A DNA stretch of 64,000 nucleotides from Psychrobacillus sp. NEAU-3TGS (lineage in GTDB: Bacteria; Bacillota; Bacilli; Bacillales_A; Planococcaceae): NCBI RefSeq assembly GCF_029955155.1, contig NZ_JAPNOZ010000010.1, positions 1-64,000 on the forward strand, given 5' to 3'. This document shows, piece after piece, positions 26,247 to 36,655 of the stretch (the first letter of the stretch is position 1; each line of letters opens with the position of its first letter). A program made the translations under genes and the position numbers. The notes under the pieces were generated by a model. It did not search any database. It worked only from the letters and a program-made list of their open reading frames with translations, and was not told where the DNA came from.

Positions 26247-26537
26247 TTATTTGTTAAAAATGCTGTTTCATACAAAATACCTTAGAATTAGTACAAGGCC
26301 TGTTTTAACTTGTTGGGTAAGCTTCCCTATAGCTATATTTTAAAAGAAAGATCATTTTATCATCATGCCTTTTTTGATGTGTTCCTATATAAAATTAGGC
26401 ATTATTTTGATTGACGAAATGTTAGGTACAAAAAAGACGGTTAATATTGTACCTTTTAGTGTAGATTTTTCTCAAAGGTTCGTTCGGAAATATAGAACAA
26501 TGGACAACGAAAAATATTATATTTGGTTGCACAAAAA

Positions 26538-26583
26538 AACACACCAGTGGAGACACTAGCTACGCTAGTATCACTGGTGTGTT
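26538..26583 (-). terminator. Rho-independent terminator
   Basis: AACACACCAGTG (26538-26549) pairs with CACTGGTGTGTT (26572-26583), with an inner ACTAGC/GCTAGT stem. On the minus strand it is followed by TTTTT. Terminates the AraC-type gene. Confidence 0.85.
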
Positions 26584-26604
26584 CTGATGTCCATATGACT
26601 GCTG

Positions 26605-28943
26605 TTAAACATACGATTTGCGTATATCAAAAAAGTGAATGGCGTTGATTGTTAAATAGGAGTAGAATGACCAGTCTTCATCTATTGTTTCATCAAAAAT
26701 TTGCAAGGATGGATGACTAAGTCGATTAATATATTCAGCTATTTCTATATCTACTCCATGCTTACTACCTAAGTTCCACCAATTTGTATAAAGTGCTCCA
26801 TTATCTTTATCATACGTATACTTTCTAACCTGATACTCACCAGGCTTCAACCCCTCTATAATTACCCGTACATCCTTATTCAACTTTTTCAAAAATGCAT
26901 CTTCAATGGAGAAATAAGGGTTTATATTAATACAATTCATGAGCACTAATTGATAGCCCCTCTCATACTCCGTCATGATGAAATCTAGTCCTTGTGCAAC
27001 AATGCTTCCAGACAGTTTTTCTGCAAACGACATTGCATAAAAAGCAGGACGTTTTCCATTAAAATAATGAAACAATTCCATTCCTTCCAATTGAATACGA
27101 TGGTGTTGATCATCAACTTCATGCAATTCCGTGTTAATCCAAAAAGCAAGTGAGTCGACATCATTTGAAATATCCCATGCACTTTTTAACACTAAAGCCC
27201 CTCGAAAAAATGTGCCGTTTGTATAACGTGTATTTCCAGATAACGTATTCCACGTCACTAAATGGAGGGGTTTGTCGATATGATGCTGCTTTAAATAATA
27301 TTTCACCTTATTTGTTTTTTCTTTAATATAATCCTTTGCCAGCAAAAATCGATCATTACTCGTATCCTCAAAATCAATGACTTCATTTTGATTGGCATGG
27401 AAACCAATAAAATCTATGTTATCTTCTTCTTGTAAAATCCATGAATGACGATTGCTTGTTTTTTCTTCTTCAAAAGAAAACGGCAAATACACACCGATAT
27501 GGATACCGGGAACAATTTTTTTGATACTGCTGTACAATTTCGTATACATACGGCACAATTCTTTTTGATCAACTGCTGTAAAATACGATTCATAAAAGAG
27601 AACATGCCACTTACTAACATAATTCTCGCCAAACACTTGAAGACAATGGCGAAGAAATTCCTCCAATTTTTTAAAATAAGAAGCTTCATTCGCTGATATA
27701 TCTTGATAGCTAACACGACTAAATATGGCAAGATCATGCTTTTTCAAAAAGTTAATAGCCATATCTGCCTTAAAATACGGAGAAGAAGTCGCAATCGCCT
27801 CATCTGTTTCAACAGTTGGTAGAAATGTTGCATTACTTACTAAGTTTTGAATCCCTACATAGCTAAGCCTTAAATCTTCTTTTACAGTTAATACTTGCTC
27901 CCGTATATCCTCTTTTAACAGCTCTTTTAATTCTCGAACGATTAAGACATGATCTGGGCGAGTAATTTTGTCATTTATAGGAACAGAAACATCAATTCGT
28001 AACTCTTCAAAACGTGTTTCTGTATTGCTGTATGTTTTATTTGTTTCAGCAAGCATTGATCCTAATTGAAGAAAAATGGAGGATGAGTTAGTGATTGTTT
28101 CCACGCCTTTTATATTTCCAGTGTTATCGATGGTTATATCCTCTTTCATATGACGTTCCCGATATATTTTTGGTGTTTCCTCGTAAATTTCTTTAAAAAG
28201 GCTCGTAAAGGATTTAGTGTTCGGAAAGCCATTATTCATCGCTATAGAAGCAATGGAATCTGACGTATAAAGTAAGTCTTTCACACTATGCTTTAATCGA
28301 ATATCCATTAAAAAACGACTAAATCCCAAGCCCATTTTTCGTTTGAAATAGCGGGATAAGTACCCTGGTGACACATAGAGCATATGAGCCATCTGTTCTA
28401 GTGTAATCTGTTCTTGATAATGTCTCTCCATATAATCAATGAGCTGTACGAGTCTATCATCTTCAGTATCTAGCTGCCCTAATGCATTTCCTTCCTCTTT
28501 GAAACGACGAATAAGTATAAGAAGAATTTCACTTACAATTCGTTGCATTTCTATCGTGTAAATATCGTCTTTCCGGTAGAAAGTGATGACCATTTCACCA
28601 AATAATGTACGGAGCTGATCCATTAATGCTTCCCGCCCGATGTCTATGTCTTGTGAAAAGCATTCAAACCATTGATGGCGATACTCTTTAAAGGATTGTT
28701 CCATATATAAATCAGAAATGGTGAATCGCAGAACACTGTTTTCTTTATTTCCCTTCATTTCAAAGAGCTCGTTTCGATTAATAACAAGTAAATCCTTTTC
28801 TTTCATTTGATAAATTCTACTACTCGTCTCAATGGTAAGTTCCCCTTCGATCACTAAAACTAATTCGATCCCGCGATTACTTCACGGTCCACATTTCCAA
28901 TTTTTTGTATCCGAAGATGAAAATCTTTTAATCGCTCGTCCAT
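26605..28943 (-). pseudogene. AraC-type regulator fused to glycosidase-like domain, frameshift near its start
   Basis: The frame 26605-28854 lacks a proper start. Upstream, ATG 28943 has the ideal AGGAGGTGATCG and reads MDERLKDFHLRIQKIGNVDREV. Adding one A at 28877-28878 joins it to NRGIELVLVIEGELT, giving about 779 aa. Domains: cupin-like sensor (to about 110), AraC double helix-turn-helix (about 175-275: ITLEQMAHMLYVSPGYLSRYFKRKMG, DSIASIAMNNGFPNTKSFTSLFKEIY), then about 500 residues like a GH39 beta-xylosidase barrel (SKWHVLFYESYF, HIGVYLPFSF, IDFIGFHANQNEVIDF, PLHLVTWN). The C-terminal part may sense sugars rather than cut them. No sugar genes adjoin it. Likely intact in the cell. Confidence 0.75.
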
Positions 28944-29254
28944 AACGATCACCTCCTAAACTCTTATCGTCATCTTACTAATAGAGAAGTATATGGTGCA
29001 ACATTTATCAGTTCATCTTAGCACTCTATCTTTTTACAGAGGGTTAATTTTGAGATTGTATTTATCGCAGTTTCTATTTTCAACGACCTCGATTGGTTAA
29101 AATAAAAAGAAAATAAAAAAACATTTACGGGACACTTTCATATTAAGTGAAGTTCAGCTCATTTTGTGTTAATAATAGTAATAGGTAAAAGATTCTGATA
29201 TACATTCTCTACCTGCTCTTTATAAAAACAGAATGTATGATTTGTTCTATTTTT
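28944..29254. other. Divergent intergenic region upstream of the Ter operon
   Basis: AT-rich, with no supported gene. An imperfect inverted repeat AGAATGTA / TACATTCT lies at about 29200-29238, around GAGAATGTATATCAG-like sequence and ACAGAATGTATG. The sigma-W promoter follows. Confidence 0.35.
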
Positions 29255-29280
29255 TGAAACTTTTTGCACGCAATAACGTA
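29255..29280 (+). promoter_or_regulatory. Sigma-W (ECF) promoter of the Ter operon
   Basis: TGAAAC (29255-29260), exactly 16 bases, CGTA (29277-29280). This is the canonical sigma-W/ECF pattern with no mismatch. It lies 36 bases before the first TerD gene. The B. subtilis yceC-yceI operon is likewise under ECF sigma factors, so the envelope-stress control appears conserved. Confidence 0.85.
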
Positions 29281-29315
29281 TCATTATAAGGCTATTTTTA
29301 AATGGAGGGATATGA

Positions 29316-29930
29316 ATGGGCATTAATTTGGTAAAAGGTCAAAAAATAGATTTAACTAAAGGGAGATCTTCCTTATCAAGCGTTATGGTTGGTTTAGGTT
29401 GGGACCCTGTTGAAAAGAAAAAAAGTGGTGGCTTTTTAGGAGGTCTACTAGGTGGCGGTGCTAGCGGTGCTGAAGTAGATTGTGATGCTTCTGTATTACT
29501 GCTAGATGAGAACGGCAAATTGCAATCTAAAAAAAACCTAGTGTATTTTGGCAACAAAGCAAGCCAAGATGGTAGTGTCGTTCACTCAGGCGATAATTTA
29601 ACTGGAGCTGGAGAAGGCGATGACGAGGTTATCAATGTTAACTTAAACGCGATTTCATCTTCCGTACATAGGTTGGTATTCGTAGTTAACATTTATCAAG
29701 CGAAACAAAGAAAGCAAGATTTCGGTCTTATTCAAAATGCCTTCATCCGACTGGTAGATAATGGAACGAAAGAAGAGTTAGTACATTATAACTTATCTGA
29801 AAGCTATGCTGGAAAAACCTCTCTTTTCCCAGGTGAGTTATATCGTCATGGTTCTGAATGGAAATTCTCCGCTGTCGGTGAAGGCACATCTGATTTAGAC
29901 ATAGGTTCTATTGCAAACAAATACTTATAA
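29316..29930 (+). CDS. TerD-family stress protein (YceC-like)
   Basis: 204 aa. Starts [16 protein letters not shown], the TerD signature, then VGLGWDP, an unusual Gly-rich insert (KKKSGGFLGGLLGGGASG, about 31-50), and the acidic metal-loop region DCDASVLLLDENGK and GDNLTGAGEGDDEVINVNL. TerD proteins bind calcium through Asp clusters and confer tellurite, phage and general stress resistance by an unresolved mechanism. One loop is altered here (AEVDCDAS instead of NDFDLDAS). ATG has GGAGG at the right distance. First gene of the operon, 14 bases before the next TerD gene. Confidence 0.88.
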   Translation: MGINLVKGQKIDLTKGRSSLSSVMVGLGWDPVEKKKSGGFLGGLLGGGASGAEVDCDASVLLLDENGKLQSKKNLVYFGNKASQDGSVVHSGDNLTGAGEGDDEVINVNLNAISSSVHRLVFVVNIYQAKQRKQDFGLIQNAFIRLVDNGTKEELVHYNLSESYAGKTSLFPGELYRHGSEWKFSAVGEGTSDLDIGSIANKYL

Positions 29931-29944
29931 GGAGTTGTTTATGA

Positions 29945-30520
29945 ATGGGCATTAATTTATCAAAAGGACAAAAGGTAGATTTAACAAAAACAAACCCAGG
30001 TTTAGTGAATGTAACAGTAGGATTAGGTTGGGATACAAATAAATATGACGGTGGGAACGATTTTGACTTAGACTCATCTGTATTCTTACTTGGAAGCAAT
30101 GGAAAATGCTCTTCTGAAAGTGACTTCATTTTCTATAATAATACAACGGGTGCTGGTGGTGCTGTTGTCCATACAGGAGACAATCGTACTGGAGACGGAG
30201 ATGGGGACGATGAGCAAGTAAATATTAACCTATCAACTGTGCCGGCTTCCATTGAAAAAATTGCATTTAGTATTACTATTCACGATGCAGAAGCACGTGG
30301 GCAAAACTTTGGTCAAGTAAACAATTCATATGCACGAATTTTAAATGCTGATAGTGGAGAAGAATTGATCCGTTATGACCTAGGAGAAGATTTCTCTATT
30401 GAAACTGCAGTAGTAGTAGGAGAATTGTATCGTCATAACGGCGAATGGAAATTCAATGCCATTGGTAGTGGATACCAAGGTGGTTTAGCAGCTTTAGTTA
30501 CTGACTTCGGTCTTAACTAA
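29945..30520 (+). CDS. TerD-family stress protein (YceD-like)
   Basis: 191 aa, canonical TerD throughout: [89 protein letters not shown]. The Asp-rich loops for calcium are intact. Cytoplasmic. It follows YceC-like TerD by 14 bases with AAGGAG upstream. A terminator after it may limit read-through to the biosynthetic genes. Closely similar to the third TerD at 37765. Confidence 0.92.
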   Translation: MGINLSKGQKVDLTKTNPGLVNVTVGLGWDTNKYDGGNDFDLDSSVFLLGSNGKCSSESDFIFYNNTTGAGGAVVHTGDNRTGDGDGDDEQVNINLSTVPASIEKIAFSITIHDAEARGQNFGQVNNSYARILNADSGEELIRYDLGEDFSIETAVVVGELYRHNGEWKFNAIGSGYQGGLAALVTDFGLN

Positions 30521-30532
30521 AACAGCACAAGC

Positions 30533-30562
30533 AAAAAGCAAGGGTCTTTTTCCTTGCTTTTT
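30533..30562 (+). terminator. Intra-operon terminator
   Basis: AAAAAGCAAGG (30533-30543) pairs with CCTTGCTTTTT (30552-30562). It lies between the second TerD gene and the CitE-like gene, and probably lowers expression of the downstream module relative to the TerD genes. Confidence 0.8.
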
Positions 30563-30638
30563 ATTTTACAAAAAGTAAAACATAAGTGGAATATGGGTGA
30601 ACCTAACAGCGCCTTCTTCATTTTTAGGAGTGAAATTC

Positions 30639-31798
30639 ATGAAGCATTTTCGAGGAGTGCATGACAATGAATTACAACATTTTTTTCATGTACCGCCTAA
30701 AGATTTTTCGAAAGATCTAGATAAAAAAAATTAGGCATTGCACTAGGAGCTACCTTATATATTCCAGGTTCCATGCCGGACATCAAATCAAAGTTAACAA
30801 ACAATAATTTACGAAATTTAACAAACGCTATTATTTGCTTAGAAGACTCGATTGCAGATTCTGAGCTTATCTTGGCAGAACATAACGTCATCCATGAGCT
30901 CCGCCTAATAGACCAAGGTTTTGAAAAAGGAGTAATTTCAGAACATGAACTCCCCCTTCTATTCCTTCGCATTAGAAACGTAGAGCAGCTTCAAAAACTA
31001 GCAGAACAATTAGGTAGCACCATTGGCCTTTTTACTGGGATTGTTTTCCCCAAATGTACAACTTCGAATGCCGAGAATTTTTTAGCCTGCTTGCAAGACA
31101 TTAATCGATATTATTCAACCTATTTATACGCATTGCCTATTTTAGAAACAAAAGAAATAATTTATACAGAGTTGAGAGAACAAGAGCTTACTAGCTTGTA
31201 CAAGTTATTCAAGGAATATGAAGATACTATTTTAACCATCCGTGTAGGGGCAACCGACTTTACAAGCCTCTTTGGTTTAAGACGCCCTGGCAACCGAACA
31301 GTATATGATATAAAGCTTGTTTCAGATTGTTTAACTGCTGTTTTAAACCAATTCACAAGGCAAGAGGATAACTTTATCGTCTCTGGTCCTGTTTATGATT
31401 ATTTTAGCTCGCAAAACCATGCGATAACTACTGATGACTTAAATGGATTTGAAGCTGTTCTATGGAACGAAGTACAACTAGATATTGACAATGGTTTTTT
31501 CGGGAAAACCTGTATTCATCCTTCTCAAATTGACATTGTGAATGCTGCTTACATAGTACCAAAAGAAATATACGATGATGCACGATTAATCGTCGGAAAT
31601 AAAGACGAGACGAACGGAGTTTTACGAAGTTCGGCGAGAAATAAAATGAATGAAGTGAAGCCTCATTATAACTGGGCTTTAAAAATACTAACACAAGCAG
31701 AAATATATGGGGTGCTTAAAGAAAATGTTACATCACTCGACTTCCTCCAACATATCAAAAACGTACAACTTACACGGAGACTTAAAATTAACAATTGA
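30639..31798 (+). pseudogene. CitE-like (HpcH/HpaI) aldolase of the Ter module, frameshift in A8
   Basis: ATG 30639 (AGGAG eight bases upstream) opens MKHFRGVHDNELQHFFHVPPKD and runs into A8 at 30723-30730. One more A restores DKKKLGIALGATLYIPGSMPDI and a continuous protein of about 386 aa. Features include MVICLEDSI-like NAIICLEDSIADSE, PLLFLRIRN, GIVFPKCT, LPILETKEIIY, TILTIRVGATDF (metal/substrate strand) and GKTCIHPSQI. This CitE-like lyase group is a fixed member of Ter-linked biosynthetic operons, where it is predicted to build a nucleoside-like metabolite. It overlaps the next gene by about 74 bases. The single-base lesion is probably not real. Confidence 0.8.
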
Positions 31799-33080
31799 AG
31801 TAAAAAACAATCCAAATAACTTTTCACCTGATGCCCTTTTTGAAATGGGGGTAAGAATAAACAAAAAAAGAAACTTTTTATTCGTAAGCCGCTTACTCGG
31901 AAAGCATTTGGCAGTAGACCCCACCATCTCTCTTGCAACTGGGTCTATTTTAGCTTCTATGCTTCTTGAGAATGAAGGTCAAAAACCTCTTCCACAGTTA
32001 GATGAAATTGTGGAAATGATTAATTCAGGTATTCCAGATCGAGCATTAAGCGCAAAATCATTGGCATACAAAGCAAAATTACCAACCAAAACTGTTTTTA
32101 TTGGTTTTGCTGAAACTGCTACTGGCTTAGGACATGCGGTATTCAACCACTTTTATGATGCAACATATATCCATACAACGAGAGAAGAAATAATCAATTT
32201 AAAGCCTTCCTTTTATTTTGAAGAAGAGCATTCTCATGCTACCTCACACCGCGTCTATGCACCTGAAGAAATATTAATGGAAGCGGAAACGATTGTCCTG
32301 GTGGATGATGAAATTACAACAGGCCTTACCGCCTCCAACCTTATCGCAGCATTAAGTAAATCATTTCCTGACAAACAATATAAAGTTTTATCTATTTTAG
32401 ATTGGCGAAGTGACGATCAACGAAGTGAATTTAATCATGTGATGAAAGCTCGCGGTATATCAGCAGAAGTAATTTCTATTCTCTCTGGTCAGTTTTTATT
32501 GAGCAATGAAGCATCGATTGAAGAAAAAGAGCAGAGTTATCTTGAAGGCGGGAAGGAATTCGAACTATTTGCGGATAAATCATTAACGGCACCAGTCACT
32601 TCTTCTTATTATAGTGCACATGCTGCGTACAACAGTTTTACAGGCAGATTTGGTATAACCGCTGATCATCATGAAGAAATGGAAGAATGGATTCAAAATA
32701 TGTTTAATAAGCTCCCTTCCATAGATAGAAACAAATCTACACTCGTGATTGGTGTGGGAGAAAATATATATGTTCCATTAAGATTTGCTTTGGCTTTTGG
32801 CGAAAAAACGAAAGTACAAACAACGACAAGAAGCCCTATTTTCGCTAAAGATGAAAAATCCTATCCTATTAAACAAAAATGTAAATTCACTTTACCGGAC
32901 TCAATCGGAATCGATCAATATATATATAACCTAGCAGAAGTTGAAGCCGAACAAATCATTGTAATAGCAGAATCTGTGAAAGAAAAAACGAGCTGGTTTC
33001 CACTGCTTACACATCTAGAGAATTTTGCACCTGTTACATGGATATCCCTTACTATGCCATATGAAGAAGGAGGAGAATAA
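31725..33080 (+). CDS. Phosphoribosyltransferase with TRSP domain (Ter module)
   Basis: About 451 aa. ATG 31725 is preferred (GGGGTG ten bases upstream) over ATG 31707; both overlap the CitE-like gene. The N-terminal part (about 25-265) is an orotate-type PRTase: TKTVFIGFAETATGLGHAVF and the PRPP loop TIVLVDDEITTGLTASNL. The C-terminal part carries the visible TRSP motif (VQTTTRSPIF) that names the companion domain. In Ter-linked operons this PRTase_2/TRSP protein is predicted to handle a ribosylated base. The next gene's ribosome binding site (AAGGAGG) lies within its last codons, indicating coupled expression. Confidence 0.85.
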   Translation: MLHHSTSSNISKTYNLHGDLKLTIEVKNNPNNFSPDALFEMGVRINKKRNFLFVSRLLGKHLAVDPTISLATGSILASMLLENEGQKPLPQLDEIVEMINSGIPDRALSAKSLAYKAKLPTKTVFIGFAETATGLGHAVFNHFYDATYIHTTREEIINLKPSFYFEEEHSHATSHRVYAPEEILMEAETIVLVDDEITTGLTASNLIAALSKSFPDKQYKVLSILDWRSDDQRSEFNHVMKARGISAEVISILSGQFLLSNEASIEEKEQSYLEGGKEFELFADKSLTAPVTSSYYSAHAAYNSFTGRFGITADHHEEMEEWIQNMFNKLPSIDRNKSTLVIGVGENIYVPLRFALAFGEKTKVQTTTRSPIFAKDEKSYPIKQKCKFTLPDSIGIDQYIYNLAEVEAEQIIVIAESVKEKTSWFPLLTHLENFAPVTWISLTMPYEEGGE

Positions 33081-33081
33081 G

Positions 33082-34197
33082 ATGAAGTTACATACGAATG
33101 AGTTAGTAAAAACAAGCTATTCTCCAGAAGATATTACTTTTTTATTGAAGGATTTATCGAACGAACAAATCGAGTCATCGATCGAATCACGGGAAAAGTC
33201 TTTTCAAAACGGTTCTCACTATGCTGAGTCATTACCGATTGAATATCGCCCCACCGCTGAATACGTTAAAGTATACGAGCAAGCGCTAAAGGATTCTGCT
33301 GATCATATCGCACAACTAGTTGGTATTTTAACAAGACGAGTGCGTAAATTCGCAAATACGGATGATGTCGTACTTGTTTCTCTTGCACGAGCAGGAAGCC
33401 CAATTGGCATATTAATGAAAAGATATGCTAAAAACTTTTTGAAACTTAATTGGCCTCATTTTAGTATATCTATACTAAGAGGAAAAGGAATCGATGAGGA
33501 AGCAGTTAAAACAATCAGGGAACTTCACCCAAATAGCCATATACAATTTGTAGATGGTTGGACTGGAAAAGGAGCCATTCAAAACGAGCTGACAAAATCA
33601 GTACTGCATTTAAATGAAGCATACAAACTTCGTTTAAATGATGATTTGGCTGTTTTAACCGACCCTGGGGAATGCGCCACTCTATTTGGTACAAGGGAAG
33701 ATTTCCTTATTCCAAATGCATGCTTAAACTCAACCGTATCCGGCCTTGTTAGTCGCACCGTTTTAAACGATCAACTTCATCACCCTGGTGATTTTCACGG
33801 GGCGAAGTATTATGCAGAACTTGAAAATGAAGATGTATCTAATGAATTTATTGACCATATTTCTAAACGATTTTCAGAGCAGGAAACTAGCATTAAGAAA
33901 TTAGCAGCAGAATTCCCTATTACGGATACAAGAACTTGGAGAGGTATGCAAGAAGTAGAAGCAATTGGTAAACAGTTCTATAAAACAATAGATATTAGTA
34001 AAGTAAAACCAAGTGTTGGAGAAACAACAAGGGTATTATTGAGAAGAAAACCATATAAAATATTAGTACGTGATACGAGCCATGAGTCAGTCCGCCATAT
34101 CCTGCAGTTGAGCAAGGAAAAAAACATTCCAATTGAAGTAGTTCCCGAATTATTTTATCTTGCCATTGGACTGATTGAATCGGAGGATCTACGATGA
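33082..34197 (+). CDS. StiP-family PRTase-like protein with PELOTA-type C-terminus
   Basis: 371 aa from ATG 33082, one base after the previous stop, with AAGGAGG upstream; the longer frame to 33025 is not used. It belongs to the family named 'cysteine protease StiP' in databases, which is in fact PRTase-like. Key blocks are LSNEQIESSIESREKSFQNGSHYAESLPIEYRP, VVLVSLARAGSPIGILMKRY, HIQFVDGWTGKGAIQNEL (PRPP-type loop) and LTDPGECATLFGTREDFLIPNACLNSTVSGLVSRT. The last 70 residues (TRVLLRRKPYKILVRD...) match the PELOTA-like RNA-binding unit seen in Ter operons. Overlaps the next gene by ATGA. Confidence 0.85.
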   Translation: MKLHTNELVKTSYSPEDITFLLKDLSNEQIESSIESREKSFQNGSHYAESLPIEYRPTAEYVKVYEQALKDSADHIAQLVGILTRRVRKFANTDDVVLVSLARAGSPIGILMKRYAKNFLKLNWPHFSISILRGKGIDEEAVKTIRELHPNSHIQFVDGWTGKGAIQNELTKSVLHLNEAYKLRLNDDLAVLTDPGECATLFGTREDFLIPNACLNSTVSGLVSRTVLNDQLHHPGDFHGAKYYAELENEDVSNEFIDHISKRFSEQETSIKKLAAEFPITDTRTWRGMQEVEAIGKQFYKTIDISKVKPSVGETTRVLLRRKPYKILVRDTSHESVRHILQLSKEKNIPIEVVPELFYLAIGLIESEDLR

Positions 34198-35000
34198 CTA
34201 TCCTTTTTGCCAGTGATTTAGATCGTACACTTATCTATAGTAAAAACTCCAGAGGTGCCGAGGTCCAAGAAAAGGACCTTTCCCCTGTAGAATGGGTCGA
34301 TGAAAAACCAACTGCTTTTATGACCACAAAAGAAATTGAATACTTTCATAAACTTTCACCTACCATCACTTTTGTACCAGTTACTACAAGAACTGCGAGT
34401 CAATATAATCGGATTACAGGGATATTCAAACCATCTGAAAAACCAACCTATGCAATCGTTTCCAATGGAGCTGTTATTTTAGAAAATGGAAAACCTCTTA
34501 CGGAGTGGTCAGACAAAGTGAAAAAGCAACTCCAGCTAGATTGCACATCGATTGAACATGTAATGCCCCAGTTAGAGGCATATGCTAAAAAAGAGTTCGT
34601 TCTCCGCGTTTTACATGCAGAGTCTTGGTTTGTATATATGATTATTGATGAAAAAATGTTCTCAGTGGAAGAGCTTGAAAATCTTTCGCAAATTTTTTAT
34701 GAACAAGGTTTTACACTTTCTCATCAAGGCAGAAAATTGTATATTATGCCAAATTGTATTAATAAATCAACGGCACTTCAATTTGTGAAAGAACGAATAG
34801 AGGCTAAAACTGTTATTGCTGCAGGTGATTCCATGCTTGATTTTGATATGGTTATAAGTGCTGATCAAGGCTATATCCCCTCTCACGGGGAAGCAGTAAA
34901 ACAAAAGGAACTACTCCCTCCTCATGTTTTCGTTACAAACAATATCGGAGTACTTGCTGGGGAAGAAATAGTAAAAAAAGTATGTGAGTATTTGTTATAA
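34194..35000 (+). CDS. HAD-superfamily phosphatase of the Ter module
   Basis: 268 aa. HAD motif I is FASDLDRTLIYS (nucleophile Asp8, acid Asp10), motif II FVPVTTRTASQY, the cap Lys lies near INKSTALQFVKE, and motif IV is AAGDSMLDFDM. It should remove phosphate from a small metabolite, presumably the product of the PRTase/aldolase steps. The four-base ATGA overlap with the StiP-type gene shows translational coupling. The YceG-like gene follows after 24 bases. Confidence 0.88.
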   Translation: MTILFASDLDRTLIYSKNSRGAEVQEKDLSPVEWVDEKPTAFMTTKEIEYFHKLSPTITFVPVTTRTASQYNRITGIFKPSEKPTYAIVSNGAVILENGKPLTEWSDKVKKQLQLDCTSIEHVMPQLEAYAKKEFVLRVLHAESWFVYMIIDEKMFSVEELENLSQIFYEQGFTLSHQGRKLYIMPNCINKSTALQFVKERIEAKTVIAAGDSMLDFDMVISADQGYIPSHGEAVKQKELLPPHVFVTNNIGVLAGEEIVKKVCEYLL

Positions 35001-35024
35001 TAGTTGTGAATAGGGGGAGAACCC

Positions 35025-36637
35025 ATGGTGAATTTAAATCCAAAACGGATGAACTCGTGGGATTCATCCAATATTGGAAATTGGTTAAAAGATTCTTTAG
35101 GAGATCCTACGAAAGTATCTATTGACGGGGAAACATTAACTTACCCTCAATTAATTTGCCAATACGTCGGTATGTCCTTAGATGAAGATGAATATTTCTC
35201 TTTCCTGCATACACAAGTAAACGAGTCTTCTGGCATGTTAACCATCCTTTCTGATGCGCTCAATAAAGAAATCACAGCAGAAAGGTTACGCTCGATCAAT
35301 CAATTGTTTGATATGCATCGAAAAGAAAAAGGATTATCCCCAAATCGGATGGTCGCCTTTTTAGACGGGTATGCACTATTGCCTTCTTTAAATGATGCTG
35401 ACCTAAATAGAAGAATTCGAACTACATTAATAGATCTATTAAAAACCTGCAAGCTACTTATGCAGAAGGAACCCTTCATCACGAATATAGACGAATTACA
35501 ACCGATCTAGTGAAGTGGATTTTCAACCATGTAGAACCTGCTTTAGAAATAGTAGATTTTAAAAAAGGACTACCTGGATTTCTTTGGTATGGCGACTCTA
35601 CACCGAGCGAAAAATGGTTCCTTTCCTATCTAGCTAATTTCGGTTTTCATGTAGTTGTATTTAATCCTTCCGATGAGGCTTGGCCAAAACAAATGCTAGG
35701 AATTGATGCAGAGCATAGCCATCGCTTTCCGAAAATAGAAACTGAACTAAAACCATTGCCAGATGAAATGCCTAAAATTGCAGGAACTGTTGCTTTTAAA
35801 GCAACACAAGAGATTAATGAACTATTACATCATGAAAACTCAGGATTATATAAGCCATTCCAATTCAAGTCTTTTTCTACGAATTCTATTCGGTTAAAAA
35901 CGACGGAAGATGAAGTATTTTTAATCGCAAAAGAAAGAGCGATGATTCGCCCATATTTTGAGGTAAGCAATAAGCAAGTAACTATCCCTGTTGTGTTTGC
36001 TAAAATGATGGGAATTGATAAAAATCGAAAGCGCTTCTGGAACAATGTGCATTCTTTAACTGAACGTGAGGATACACATGTCATTCGACATTTCCCTTTC
36101 ACAAAGGAGCAAAAAACAAATCAGCTTTTTCATTATCGAGATGCATTAGGAGCAAATGGAATACTAGATGCCGAAAAGATGAAATCTGCCAATTGGTGGA
36201 CATATGGAAAATTACCCACAGGAACACAAACTGTCATTGGAGAAGCGATAGCTAAACATGCAGAAGATCCAATTTTACTTCCTCAAGGAAAAGAATCAAC
36301 GGAAGATCTTCAGCTATATGCATTTGCACAATCGATGGTATTACCAGACTTTGTGATTCGTCTTTTACAAACTTTTGACTATCCACAATTTGTCCCCACC
36401 ATTTTTCTTTATAATGAGGAAAATGGTCCAGAGTTAAGTAGAGCAGACGCTAATGCATTGTGTATGATGCATTTACTAGGACTAGATGTTATCATTGTTA
36501 ACCCCAAAGGTCATTTGGACATTGAAAAATGGGTACAAGAAGGCACATTCGACTTACATTGGATGGATGATCGAAGTTTTAATGAACCATTTAAAAATCC
36601 AAGTGTCGTACAAAAAATCTTTAAAAAATTTCGATAG
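35025..36637 (+). pseudogene. yceG: YceG-like Ter-operon protein, frameshift in A5
   Basis: Two frames (35025-35510 and 35510-36637) form one protein. Adding one A to A5 at 35441-35445 gives ...RRIRTTLIDLLKNLQATYAEG then TLHHEYRRITTDLVKWIFNH. The total is about 537 aa, which I recall as the length of B. subtilis YceG. The GTG at 35510 is not a real start. The N-terminal region is helical; the C-terminal region has FLWYGDSTPSEKWFLSYLANFGFHVVVFNPS and MHLLGLDVIIVNPKGHLDIEKWV, repeated Rossmann-like units suggesting a nucleotide-binding role, unproven. It precedes telA as in Bacillus. The single lesion argues for a sequencing error. Confidence 0.78.
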
Positions 36638-36655
36638 TATGAGGGGGAATAGAAA

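Noticed and set aside
26365-26559. 64-codon plus-strand frame upstream of the AraC-gene terminator
   Set aside because: No ribosome binding site, no recognisable domain, and it runs into the terminator stem.
35510-36637. Separate gene starting at GTG 35510
   Set aside because: Coding similarity continues upstream in the same frame; it is the C-terminal part of a frameshifted YceG-like gene.
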